Below are positions 6,866 through 15,764 of a DNA stretch of 24,068 nt, in pieces. The DNA comes from a virus. The notes under the pieces were generated by a model that saw only the letters and a program-made list of their open reading frames with translations, did not search any database and had not been told where the DNA came from. Position numbers and translations under genes: made by a program. The stretch's first letter is position 1. The number at the start of each line of letters is the position of its first letter. The stretch covers positions 1-24,068 of IMG/VR virus record IMGVR_UViG_3300043425_000361; one strand, written 5' to 3'.

Positions 6866-9800
6866 ATGATTATCGACCTGCCAAAAATTGGCCCGACTAA
6901 GTTTAGCGACAATTTAACGCAAGAACAGTTTGAAGCTCAATTAAATAGTCTAGCCAAAGAACATGGGTTTGAAGTACCCCGTGCTGAACTAACTACGGGG
7001 GAAATGGCTGGTCGTGCCTTTACTCGAGGCACTAAGCGTTTAGGCTCAACTTTTGGGGACATCATCCCTGCTATGGGGGCAAAAGCCCTTGGGTTTGATG
7101 AGTATGCTCAAAAGCAATTAGAAGAAGCAGAACGAACTGAATTAGAGATCGCTGCTAAATATGCTCCCCAGTACCCAGAGTTAGGTAAAGTCAAAGGTAT
7201 ATCGGACATCCCAGGCTTTGCGCTTGAGACCATCATTGAGCAGATTCCCAACATCGCCACCTCATTAATTCCTGGTGTTGGCGCAGGTGCTATTGCCGCA
7301 CGTACTGGGTTGACTTCGTTAGGTAAAAGCCTCATGGTTCAGGGCGCTGAGCGTGGTTTGGCTGGGCGGGAACTAACCGAATTTGTAGCGCAGGGGATGG
7401 CAAAGGGTGCCGCAACCCGTCAAGCAGTAGGTCAAGGCGCTGGTGTGTTCTTAGGTTCTTATGCCCAGAATGCTCCTGAGATATTCCAAAACATCTACCA
7501 AGAAACTGGTCAGATGGATGTGCCTGCTTCCTTGCTGTTTGGTGCTGGCTCTGCTGCCTTAGATTCCGTTCTCCCAGCACAGTTGGCTCGCTCCCTTACT
7601 GGTCCTGTTAAGGTAGGTATTGTTGAGAAAGTCCTTGAGAAGTCAGGCATGGACAAAGGCATTCTCCGTTCTATTATGGCTGGTGCGCTCAAAGGTATGG
7701 GTGCAGAAGGTCTGACTGAGGGTGCCCAAGAAGCCATCAGTATTTATGCAGAGAACTTTGTAGCTAATAACCCCCAAGTCTTTGACAGTGCGGATTGGAA
7801 CCGCATCATGGAGTCTAGCGTCCGTGGTGCTATTGCTGGTTCTGCCTTTGGTGGTGCAGGTGGTGTTGGGGCTAGAGTCCAAGAAAAGCGTGAAGAGTTT
7901 GCGCAGCAGCAAGCCCAGTTAGCAGAACAGCAACGTCAAGAACTAGCCCGTCAAGTACAAGAGGCTGGTTTAACCATAGACGAGTACAACGCTTTACAGA
8001 AACAAGGGCAACTACCCGGCATGGAGCTTGGTGCCTATACTCAGCTTTTAGAACCCAAAGCCAAAGAAGAAGCTCAGAAAGAACTTAAAGGTAAGCAGTT
8101 ATCCTTATTTGACGAGCAAGGATTACCATCTAAAGCTGCCGAAACCGCTAAAGCCAAGGGCGATAAAGCCGAAGCCAATCGCCTGCGTCAATTACAGCAG
8201 CAACAAGCTGCCGAGTTAAAAGCGTCTCAGGCAAAACTTAAAAAGTTTCTAGGTGCTAAACAAGGCGAACTCACTTTAGAAGAAGCACCCCCAGCAGCAG
8301 GTGTGACGGTAGAAGGACAACCTGATCTATTTGGCGCAACCCCTAGCGCAACCCCAGCGCAACCCCTTGCGGAACCATCGGTAATAAGTAAGCCGGTTAA
8401 GCTCACACCAAAAGAAGTTGCTACAAAGGTTGACGATAGCGTCCTTGACGCTTTAGGTATTGGTCGTACCGCACTTTTACGCAAAAACAAATTGTTGGAT
8501 GGCAAAGATATATCTAACCCTGCAGACGCAGCCGAAGTAAGACGGGTACTGGAGGCATATGCCGACCGCAAGAACTTAAGCACAAGTATTCGTGAGAAAG
8601 TTGAAGAGTATCTTAGCCGTCCAGAATTTCAACAGGAGGTAACAAGTGAACCTATTTCAGAACCTGCCGGACCTGTCGGAGGAGCAGTACAGCCAAGCCT
8701 TCCAAGCGATCAGCAACAACCTACCTTTACACCAGCTCCCGAGCTCATTGAAGAACCTCTCGAAGGAGGAGTGGTTACTGCTGGACCAACTGCTGTACCT
8801 GCTGCTGGAGGAGAAGAAGGAGTCAATCGTCCATTAACTAAGCGTGAGCAGAACGATTTAGAGAAGGCGCAAAAGCGGCTACAGCCTGCTATTGACGAAG
8901 AGAATCAATTTATTGCCGAGACAGATAGACGGGTCTTGGACTTTCTCAGTAGTGGCATGGCAAACACAGAGGGTTTAGAAGATACCGACGCATTTAAGTT
9001 GCTGCGTATTGCCCCGCTGACTCAAGAGTATGTGCGCCTTAAAGAAGTTACCGAGCAAATTGCCGACGCTAAGCAGCGTGAGAAAAATATGCGTCAGTTG
9101 GGGATCCTTCGTGATGCGCTAGCCAAGTCGTCTTCTGATGCTGTAACCCTAGCAGACCGTCAAAACAGCAATACGATTGCGGACTTTACCAACCGTGTAA
9201 ACGAAATGGCTAGAGCAGAATTGGCTATCGAGCAGGAAGCTCGTGCTGCAGCGCCGCAAGTTACTCAAGAGCAGATGACCGAACAAGAGCGTATCGACGC
9301 TGAAGAATTAGAAAATGAAGCTTTGGCTGCTCAAATGGCAGAAGATTTTGTTAACTCTAACATAGCCAAAGCTATCCAACGAGGTCAGTTTGATAACGCT
9401 TTAGACGAGCTAATTGAAGTTGAAAATAACCCAGACGTCAAAAAGATCTTACAAAAGATCAAAGGCATGGGGCTAAAAACGGCTATCAGAGTAGGTAAGA
9501 TTCAGCCTAAACCTGGCAAGATGAACATTTATGACTTTGCTGAGTTCGATCCTGCTACCAACACAATTACCTACGACCCAGCATACCTTAACAAAAACAC
9601 CACAATCCACGAAATAGTCCATGCCGCTATCTCTAAGATTCTCCTTGATCCTAACCATCCACTTACCAAAGAACTAACTAAGCTTTACGAAGGTGTTTAT
9701 AACCAGCTAGGTAGCAGCTATGGTGCACTAGACATCCATGAGTTTGCTGCTGAGTTAATAAGCAACCCTGAGTTTCAAGCTACGCTTAAGGCAATCAAAG

Positions 9801-12577
9801 CTCCCCGTGGCGGCAATATGTTCCAGCGCATGATGCAGGCTATTGCAGAGTTCTTTGGCTTCCGTAAGGGTACATCGGCTTATGACAAGGGCTTGCGCAC
9901 CATTAGCGACATTATTGATCTATCTGGCGACGTAGAGGCTAACGCTGCTGATAAGATGTTTCATGGAGTTGGTGCTCCTGTAAAACAAGGATTAAGTGTA
10001 GTTGGGCAGATTGGTCAAAACATGCCTGCCCTTGCAGGTCGCACCGTAGAACAAACTAAAAACTTGTTTAGCAATATTCAAGACTACGGCTTATTAAAAG
10101 CTGGTATGGGTTTGCTACGTCTAGATAATCTTAATACCATCTACGGTAGGGAACTCCCTTCCATACAAACCCTTATCGACGCCCTTGAGAAACGTAATGG
10201 TCAGCAAGAGCAAGAGATAAAAAAGATTAACGACAACTACAAGCGGTTTAGCAAAGCAGTCCAAGCTAATCCTAAAGCTGCTGAGCGCATGAATGAAATG
10301 GCGGTGGATGCCCGTCTCGCACAAGTAGACCCGCTTGACCCCAACTTTAAACCTACGGCTGCTAATGCCGCAGAGTATCGCAGACTGCGTTCTGTATATA
10401 CAAACTTACCAAAAGACTTACAGGATACATACAAAGATATTCGTCAGTCATACGAAAACGCCTTAAAACGATACGAGGATTTGCTGCTACGCAATGCATC
10501 GCCAACTATGCGGGATAAACTGCGCCTTGAGTTTGAGGCACGGAAGAAGCTTGTAGCCTATATTCCGTTCTTGCGCCGTGGCGACTTTTGGGTAGAGTAT
10601 GCAGATCCTAAGACTGGTGAGCGTGCGGTTCAAGCTTTTGAATCTTCTCGTGAGCGTGATAATTTTATTGCTAAAGACTTGCCTCCAAACACTAAAGTTC
10701 GTAAGTACCGTAACTTACATGAGGCTCGTTTTGTAGCTAGTGAGGTGCCACCTACTACGTTTATTGGTAGTGTTATTCAAGATTTAAAAAAGCAAGGTGC
10801 TACTGACGCAATGGTTGATAGCGTATATCAGTCTTACTTGGCTTTGATGCCTGCTGAGTCTATCTCTAAGCGCTTTATGAAGTCTGAAGATGTGCTTGGT
10901 ATGGAGAAAGATATTGTCCGTGGTTACGGCGATACGATGATTAAGTGGACTCGTAAGCTAGCCGATTCGGAATATGCACCCCAGATTGACCGTGCTATTA
11001 CAGGTATTAAGAATGAAGCCGCCGCTAATGGAGGTAATGACGTAGCTGCTGTATCCGACACGATTAACGAGCAATCTTCCTTCTTCCATAACCCCACCTA
11101 CGGCAAAGTAGTTAGCGGGCTAACTTCGTTTAGCTACTTTGAATACATTGCAGGTAATATCTCATCTGCCTTAATTAACTTAAGCACGTTGCCAATGTTC
11201 TCTTGGCCTATCCTAGGCGGTAAGTTTGGTTACGACAAAGCAAGTTCTGCCATGCTTGCTGCTGGCAAGGTAGTAGCTAACGGTATCGAAAAGAATCCTA
11301 AATACAAAGCTTTGTATCAGTCTTTAATGGATCATGGGCAGTTAGAACACACCATGGCTCGTGAAGTTCTTGAAGCCCGCCGCATGGCAACTAGTGATTA
11401 CACAGGGCTAAAAGCTAGGATTCTTGATGGTTTGTCATACCCATTTTCTGCTACAGAACGCTACAACCGTGGGGTTACTGCCATAGCTGCATTTGACTTA
11501 GCCCGTGCTCAAGGTATGAGTGAGGCAGATGCCATTCGCTATGCAGTCAATACAGTTAAAGACATCAACACTTCAGGTATGGCAGTAACTGCACCCAAGT
11601 ACATGCAGTCTGGTGTTGGTCGTGTGTTCTTTACCTTTAAGTCATTTGTATGGAATAGCGCATTTATCGTAGCTCGTGCCTTCCATCAGGCATTTAAGGG
11701 AGAGAGTCCTGAAGTTCGTCGCATTGCACAAAAACAACTGCTTGGTATGTACGGCATGGCTGGTGCGTTTGCTGGAGTTAAGGGCTTACCCTTCTTTGGC
11801 TTGGCAGAAACTATTGCTCAGATGCTCAATGCCCTGTTTGGTGACGATGACGAGCCATTTAACTTTGACGAAGAAATGCGTGACTTCTTTGGTGAACTAA
11901 TTTACAAGGGTCCTACAAACTTCTTGACCAATCTCGAGATAGCTAACCGTACCGGTGTGGCTCAAGACTTAATCTTCCGTGACGATCCCCGTGGTATTGC
12001 CGAGCATGGCTATGTGTTGTCTGCCATGAAGAACGCTTTTGGTCCTGCTGGCTCTTACTTAATTGGTGCCGAGCGTGGTATTAAGGCTATGAACGAAGGT
12101 CAGGTTGAGCGTGGTATTGAGTCGCTTGTACCTAGCTGGCTACGTAACGGCATGAAGGGTATGCGGTATATGTCTGAAGGCGCCTTGACTCTGAAAGGAG
12201 ACCCAGTTGAAGAAGATATTGGTGTGTATAACGGGCTTATGCAGATTATTGGTTTCTCTCCCGCTTCTCTGTCTTCTACTTATGAAAAGACATCTGCTGC
12301 AAAAGGCTATGAAAGAGAAGTAGCCACCCGTCGTCAACGTCTGCTTAACAAGTACGATATGGCACGTACCGCAGGTGATTCTGATCTTATGGAAGAAGCT
12401 AGAGAAGATATTGCAAACTTTAACTCTAAGCACCCCAACAACAGAATTACTGGTGAGACCCTGTCTAGATCACAGAAAGCCCGTCAAGCTGCTGAGAAGA
12501 ACATGATTAATGGAGTAACTTTCAACCGCAAGATGAAGGCTGAGATCCAAGAGAAGTTTTTTGAAGATGAGGACTGA
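6866..12577 (+). CDS. Giant polyvalent internal virion protein with zincin (HEIVH) metallopeptidase domain
   Basis: A 1903-residue protein, the last gene of the + strand block. Residues ~1-335 have hydrophobic Gly/Ala segments (IATSLIPGVGAGAIAA, GAIAGSAFGGAGGVGA) that could contact membrane. Residues ~337-653 form a Gln/Pro/Glu-rich linker, predicted disordered, that holds QLSLF (411-415) and QPDLF (485-489). Residues ~880-980 contain HEIVH (915-919) plus DIHEFAAE (956-963), a gluzincin-like zinc site with a likely third ligand at E959 or E963. The C-terminal ~480 residues (from YFEYIAGNISSALINL near 1424) include an Asn/Phe-rich helical region. The layout matches the phage 'polyvalent proteins' ejected with DNA (LPD/PLxRFG class), which is family knowledge. 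A role in protecting incoming DNA or remodelling the host is inference. The ribosome site before the ATG is weak. Confidence 0.82.
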   Translation: MIIDLPKIGPTKFSDNLTQEQFEAQLNSLAKEHGFEVPRAELTTGEMAGRAFTRGTKRLGSTFGDIIPAMGAKALGFDEYAQKQLEEAERTELEIAAKYAPQYPELGKVKGISDIPGFALETIIEQIPNIATSLIPGVGAGAIAARTGLTSLGKSLMVQGAERGLAGRELTEFVAQGMAKGAATRQAVGQGAGVFLGSYAQNAPEIFQNIYQETGQMDVPASLLFGAGSAALDSVLPAQLARSLTGPVKVGIVEKVLEKSGMDKGILRSIMAGALKGMGAEGLTEGAQEAISIYAENFVANNPQVFDSADWNRIMESSVRGAIAGSAFGGAGGVGARVQEKREEFAQQQAQLAEQQRQELARQVQEAGLTIDEYNALQKQGQLPGMELGAYTQLLEPKAKEEAQKELKGKQLSLFDEQGLPSKAAETAKAKGDKAEANRLRQLQQQQAAELKASQAKLKKFLGAKQGELTLEEAPPAAGVTVEGQPDLFGATPSATPAQPLAEPSVISKPVKLTPKEVATKVDDSVLDALGIGRTALLRKNKLLDGKDISNPADAAEVRRVLEAYADRKNLSTSIREKVEEYLSRPEFQQEVTSEPISEPAGPVGGAVQPSLPSDQQQPTFTPAPELIEEPLEGGVVTAGPTAVPAAGGEEGVNRPLTKREQNDLEKAQKRLQPAIDEENQFIAETDRRVLDFLSSGMANTEGLEDTDAFKLLRIAPLTQEYVRLKEVTEQIADAKQREKNMRQLGILRDALAKSSSDAVTLADRQNSNTIADFTNRVNEMARAELAIEQEARAAAPQVTQEQMTEQERIDAEELENEALAAQMAEDFVNSNIAKAIQRGQFDNALDELIEVENNPDVKKILQKIKGMGLKTAIRVGKIQPKPGKMNIYDFAEFDPATNTITYDPAYLNKNTTIHEIVHAAISKILLDPNHPLTKELTKLYEGVYNQLGSSYGALDIHEFAAELISNPEFQATLKAIKAPRGGNMFQRMMQAIAEFFGFRKGTSAYDKGLRTISDIIDLSGDVEANAADKMFHGVGAPVKQGLSVVGQIGQNMPALAGRTVEQTKNLFSNIQDYGLLKAGMGLLRLDNLNTIYGRELPSIQTLIDALEKRNGQQEQEIKKINDNYKRFSKAVQANPKAAERMNEMAVDARLAQVDPLDPNFKPTAANAAEYRRLRSVYTNLPKDLQDTYKDIRQSYENALKRYEDLLLRNASPTMRDKLRLEFEARKKLVAYIPFLRRGDFWVEYADPKTGERAVQAFESSRERDNFIAKDLPPNTKVRKYRNLHEARFVASEVPPTTFIGSVIQDLKKQGATDAMVDSVYQSYLALMPAESISKRFMKSEDVLGMEKDIVRGYGDTMIKWTRKLADSEYAPQIDRAITGIKNEAAANGGNDVAAVSDTINEQSSFFHNPTYGKVVSGLTSFSYFEYIAGNISSALINLSTLPMFSWPILGGKFGYDKASSAMLAAGKVVANGIEKNPKYKALYQSLMDHGQLEHTMAREVLEARRMATSDYTGLKARILDGLSYPFSATERYNRGVTAIAAFDLARAQGMSEADAIRYAVNTVKDINTSGMAVTAPKYMQSGVGRVFFTFKSFVWNSAFIVARAFHQAFKGESPEVRRIAQKQLLGMYGMAGAFAGVKGLPFFGLAETIAQMLNALFGDDDEPFNFDEEMRDFFGELIYKGPTNFLTNLEIANRTGVAQDLIFRDDPRGIAEHGYVLSAMKNAFGPAGSYLIGAERGIKAMNEGQVERGIESLVPSWLRNGMKGMRYMSEGALTLKGDPVEEDIGVYNGLMQIIGFSPASLSSTYEKTSAAKGYEREVATRRQRLLNKYDMARTAGDSDLMEEAREDIANFNSKHPNNRITGETLSRSQKARQAAEKNMINGVTFNRKMKAEIQEKFFEDED
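8634..8639 (+). promoter_or_regulatory. Perfect Shine-Dalgarno AGGAGG inside the giant virion gene
   Basis: AGGAGG lies six bases upstream of a GTG at 8646 that opens a 63-codon frame, different from the giant gene's frame. Most real genes in the window have weaker sites, so a perfect one at ideal spacing inside a coding region is notable. Confidence 0.6.
8646..8837 (+). CDS. Candidate overprinted small gene (63 aa) nested in the giant virion gene
   Basis: A 63-residue frame beginning with GTG six bases after AGGAGG and ending in TAA. It lies one base out of phase with the 1903-residue gene, across that protein's linker (residues ~594-657). The product is leucine-rich, acidic and apparently helical: NLPDLSEEQYSQAFQAI, then a LPLHQLPSSLKNLSKEEW segment, then LLLDQLLYLLLEEKKE. 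It reads like a folded protein, whereas the host frame here is Pro/Ala/Gly/Glu filler, the usual arrangement when a gene is overprinted on disordered sequence. The function is unknown. Its acidic leucine-rich helices suggest protein-protein interaction. It could still be a chance frame, since CTG/GAG-rich codons follow from CCTGCTGCTGGAGG-type host text. Confidence 0.5.
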   Translation: MNLFQNLPDLSEEQYSQAFQAISNNLPLHQLPSSLKNLSKEEWLLLDQLLYLLLEEKKESIVH

Positions 12578-12585
12578 AAAAAAGA

Positions 12586-12602
12586 CCCCTGACTAGCAGG
12601 GG
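12586..12602. terminator. Bidirectional hairpin terminator between convergent gene blocks
   Basis: CCCCTG (12586-12591), the loop ACTAG and CAGGGG (12597-12602) form a perfect 6-bp GC stem nine bases after the giant gene's stop. Seven A residues lie on its left, which is a seven-U run when read on the - strand. It is therefore a good intrinsic terminator for the - strand operon ending at 12648. On the + strand the downstream U content (CTTCTTT) is weaker. Confidence 0.75.
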
Positions 12603-12647
12603 CCTAAACTTCTTTATGTCCGAGGAGACAAGAGAAGAGTGCTTGCG

Positions 12648-12857
12648 TCAGAGTATATCACCAACTCTCCAGACTCGTAAACCATACTTCCCTTTCTCCA
12701 CTACCTGTTTACAAAGTATATTAATTCCTAGCCGCTTAGCCTCTGCCTCCACGAACCGCTGGGTTAGGCGTCGGTCTATGCAGGGCACAAAGAATGATGT
12801 ACCGGGTTTAAACTTCTCCCACTGGATCAGCAGCGGAAGATTCAGAATTGTCAGCAT
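12648..12857 (-). CDS. Small conserved-looking phage protein at the end of the replication operon
   Basis: A 69-residue frame whose 5' end overlaps the last ~50 bases of the primase-helicase gene in another frame. The text FKPGTSFFVPCID, then EAEAKRLGI, then VVEKGKYGLRVWRV looks like a compact alpha/beta protein, and I recall short phage proteins of this style, but I cannot name a family. The ATG has no clear ribosome site, so either a downstream start or translation by reinitiation is possible. It is the last gene before the terminator hairpin. The + strand frame that covers the same bases is much less protein-like. Confidence 0.62.
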   Translation of the reverse strand: MLTILNLPLLIQWEKFKPGTSFFVPCIDRRLTQRFVEAEAKRLGINILCKQVVEKGKYGLRVWRVGDIL

Positions 12858-15729
12858 TTAAAAGCACGTTCTCATTAAAGAAATCTAGTTTTGTTGTGTC
12901 AAACCACAGGGCATTTACGGCTGCTTGGGTATTGGCTACGGTGCCTGCAGTCATGCGTTTCTTCTTAGTTCCAACCAATGCACCGCTCTTACGATAAGGA
13001 ATTAAGGATTCCTCAAAGTTGGCAAAGTTCTTGGCGGCATCGTCTCGGTAACTCTTAACCACGATGTATAAAAGTTTGGTATCAGGCTCGTAGCGGATTG
13101 TAAGGGCGCCCCTTGGCTCACGGATTGGACCATGCTCCAGACCAGTACGACCATCACGATTGCCGTTAATAACCAAAGTCTCGCTAAAGTGACGTTGGAG
13201 AAACCCACCCAAATAATCATCGCTATCAAACATATACTCACGATTGCGAACACGGGTGTCCTTAATCAGGTTAACGGCGTAATTAAATATGGGCTGTACC
13301 TTAATATCGTGTAATCCAAGAGTCTTGGCTACTGTGCCCCCCGTAATAGCGATGGTTGCCATGGCAGACCAATACCGTTCAGTACTCTTAATCTCAGCAT
13401 GTGCATCGACTTTGGCTTGGATTTCCGCCATCTTTGCTAGAACCATAGGCAGTTGCCCTACTAAAGCTTGAGCGTACGGCTCAATAGCGTGCCCGTAGTT
13501 ATTCATCAACCGCCCAAAGTGTTGTTTAGACCAAGTGGGGTCGTCAAACGAATCAGGCTTCACATGGGGTTCCAAGATACGCATCAACTCGCCTTCTGGA
13601 AAGCTCTTTATGGATAGCAGCGAATCGGTTACGGACCTGTTGGATGAACTTACTACACCCAAAGACCACTTGGCATGGTTCAGACGCTCTGCGTTTTCTT
13701 GCGACTTCATACGGTTCTTGCCCCGACCAGACGTAACGTCATATACCTGATTGGACATTTGCTCAGGAGGCATATTGGTAATCTCGTCTAGCGTTGCGCA
13801 TAAGCTTTGCATGGTACCTAGTCGTTGCATCCTAAAGTTGTAAGTGTCTTTAGGTGACATGAGTAATTCCTTTGGGCGACCATATATGGAATTAATTGCG
13901 TGTAAGACGGTGGTTTTGCCACTACCGCTTTCCCTACTAAGTAGATTAAGGAGAAAACCGTCAAGATTAGTAAAGCGCATAAGAAGAGACCCGAAACCCA
14001 TGAAAAAAGCAAAAGCCCTAGCTTCCATGCCTTCTCTCGAGTAAGCGTTGATAACATCCTTCCAAACATGAAAATCTCCTTTTGGCTGAAACAAAGGTAT
14101 CAAAGGCAGTGTCGGTGCAGATGGTGGGCTGTATGCAATTTCTGTGGCACGGATCTCACGGTCCCCAACAATAATGCCGCTTTCGTTTTCTAGCCAACCA
14201 AACTGCTTGTGGGCTTGCTCTGCCCCTGATGTAAGTTGTAGTTCCTCAACCCACTTAGTTACATATGACATAAGTTCATCCTGTTTTTTACCTAATACAG
14301 TTATGCCGTACGAGGCAACTGTGTCTCTAAATTTCTCCTTAGCCAGCACCGCAGTTAACGGCATGATGAACTCACGCACCCCGTCTTTGGGTAGATGCAG
14401 TCTAAGTAGTATTGTTTCCCCATGGTCAGGATCAGACATGCGCTTGACCACATAAAAGTCGTAGGGGTACACAAGGTCATCAAACTCCTCGTCGTCTTCC
14501 TTGGCTTTCTTGTGCACAAAGATACCGCCTGATTTGCCTCTGAAGAACGGGTATGGATACTTGGGTATGGTGTAGGTCTTGAGTTCCTTGGTTATTGGCT
14601 CAATCTCCATAACCGACTCTTCTTCCTCGGCTTCCATGACTTCTTTACCCAACTGGATTGGAGATGTAAATTTATGTGGGCATCCCTCACACCCGCTAGG
14701 ATTTAGCTTCTTAAAGGTCTCGCAGGTATAAGGGCCTTTGGTCTCATTAGCCTTTCTGTCGGTATCCGCAGAGTTATATTCGGGGTGATTCTTAGATATG
14801 TGGTGAATCGCTTTATCCCTGTCCACACATTGTTGGGCAATAGATAGCCCTGCTCGCCAAAGAGGTTCTTCTATCGTAGTTTGATTCTCGTAGATATTCA
14901 AGATCTGATTACACCCCGTGCCTTCCATGGATTTAATCAGGATGGTTTTGAACCTAGATTGACTGCTACCAATTAGTGCCATTGTTACGGCATCCATGGG
15001 GCGCTTGAACTCAGACTTCTGAATACTTTTTAGGATGTCATCTGTCGGGGTAAGAATAGTCTCTATATCACTGAGTGCTATAGGCTGTGCCGCATGCAGA
15101 ATCTGAACGGGTAAAGGATTAGTTACGTCCTTCAAATGCATCGTTTCAGGAATCCGTAAAATTCGGGCTGGATCAGCAGGCACCGCAGCATCTATGTGGA
15201 AGTTATGTTCTACACATAAAGCCTTGAGTCGCTCTGCGTAGGGCTTCCATTCTTGCCGTGTTATAGCGTTATCTAGAATCCAATATACGTGCGCACCACG
15301 TCCCGACTGGATGATGGTAGGTCTTGGCAATCCAACATCTTTACAGAACTGCTTTAATGCTACCAGGCCGTCGGCTAGTGTAGCGTATGGTTTGTCTTCC
15401 CCACAATCTAAGTCAATGAAAAAAGACTTTAGTTCTAATGCGTTAGCCGCATACCGACCTTGATCGGCTGGACCAAACTTAGCCAGTGCAAAGAATGCGT
15501 TGTAATTTTCTTCTAGAAGCTTGTCTGCTCTAGCGCTTAATTCTTCAATACTGCTAACAAACTTCTGTCTTATATTGCCCTGTGCGTCGTTGCCCCAGAT
15601 GCAGTAATTTTCCCCTTCCTGTAGGGGTGGTAATACCAAAGATAGAAACTCTGTCCTCGAAAGCATAGCCGTCCTATATGAGCCGTCGTTGTTATAAAAA
15701 GGAATGGGCAGGGGTGTGACGGCATACAC
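12808..15729 (-). CDS. AEP primase - superfamily 3-like helicase fusion
   Basis: A 973-residue replication protein. The N-terminal third is an archaeo-eukaryotic-type primase (PrimPol superfamily): the metal motif FFIDLDCG has D106 and D108, SGRGAHVYW is at 142-150 with H147, D180 follows, and DPARILRIPET is at 186-196. A cysteine cluster (C336, C347, C350 and H352 in SGCEGCPHKF) probably binds zinc. The C-terminal half is an ATPase, with Walker A ESGSGKTT at 600-607, Walker B LDEI at 647-650 and a sensor-like SSSNRS near 694-699, resembling DUF927-type helicases. It would prime and unwind phage DNA at the fork. The start is GTG at 15729 because an in-frame TAG lies 15 bases upstream; ATG at residue 22 is the alternative. 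It follows the HTH gene by 35 bases. Confidence 0.88.
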   Translation of the reverse strand: MYAVTPLPIPFYNNDGSYRTAMLSRTEFLSLVLPPLQEGENYCIWGNDAQGNIRQKFVSSIEELSARADKLLEENYNAFFALAKFGPADQGRYAANALELKSFFIDLDCGEDKPYATLADGLVALKQFCKDVGLPRPTIIQSGRGAHVYWILDNAITRQEWKPYAERLKALCVEHNFHIDAAVPADPARILRIPETMHLKDVTNPLPVQILHAAQPIALSDIETILTPTDDILKSIQKSEFKRPMDAVTMALIGSSQSRFKTILIKSMEGTGCNQILNIYENQTTIEEPLWRAGLSIAQQCVDRDKAIHHISKNHPEYNSADTDRKANETKGPYTCETFKKLNPSGCEGCPHKFTSPIQLGKEVMEAEEEESVMEIEPITKELKTYTIPKYPYPFFRGKSGGIFVHKKAKEDDEEFDDLVYPYDFYVVKRMSDPDHGETILLRLHLPKDGVREFIMPLTAVLAKEKFRDTVASYGITVLGKKQDELMSYVTKWVEELQLTSGAEQAHKQFGWLENESGIIVGDREIRATEIAYSPPSAPTLPLIPLFQPKGDFHVWKDVINAYSREGMEARAFAFFMGFGSLLMRFTNLDGFLLNLLSRESGSGKTTVLHAINSIYGRPKELLMSPKDTYNFRMQRLGTMQSLCATLDEITNMPPEQMSNQVYDVTSGRGKNRMKSQENAERLNHAKWSLGVVSSSNRSVTDSLLSIKSFPEGELMRILEPHVKPDSFDDPTWSKQHFGRLMNNYGHAIEPYAQALVGQLPMVLAKMAEIQAKVDAHAEIKSTERYWSAMATIAITGGTVAKTLGLHDIKVQPIFNYAVNLIKDTRVRNREYMFDSDDYLGGFLQRHFSETLVINGNRDGRTGLEHGPIREPRGALTIRYEPDTKLLYIVVKSYRDDAAKNFANFEESLIPYRKSGALVGTKKKRMTAGTVANTQAAVNALWFDTTKLDFFNENVLLNADNSESSAADPVGEV

Positions 15730-15764
15730 CCTTTTCGGTAGCTAACCTAGCCCCCCTCATAAGC

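Noticed and set aside
12616-12861. 81-codon + strand frame just after the terminator
   Set aside because: It lies opposite the 69-residue - strand gene, its product has no recognisable pattern and no ribosome site stands out.
12856-12862. Slippery heptamer TTTAAAT in frame near the end of the primase gene
   Set aside because: A -1 shift there meets a TGA stop almost at once and the downstream small gene is in the +1 frame, so it would not make a fusion.
13535-14455. + strand frames opposite the primase-helicase gene
   Set aside because: They are antisense shadows of a gene with clear catalytic motifs and have no ribosome sites or recognisable products.
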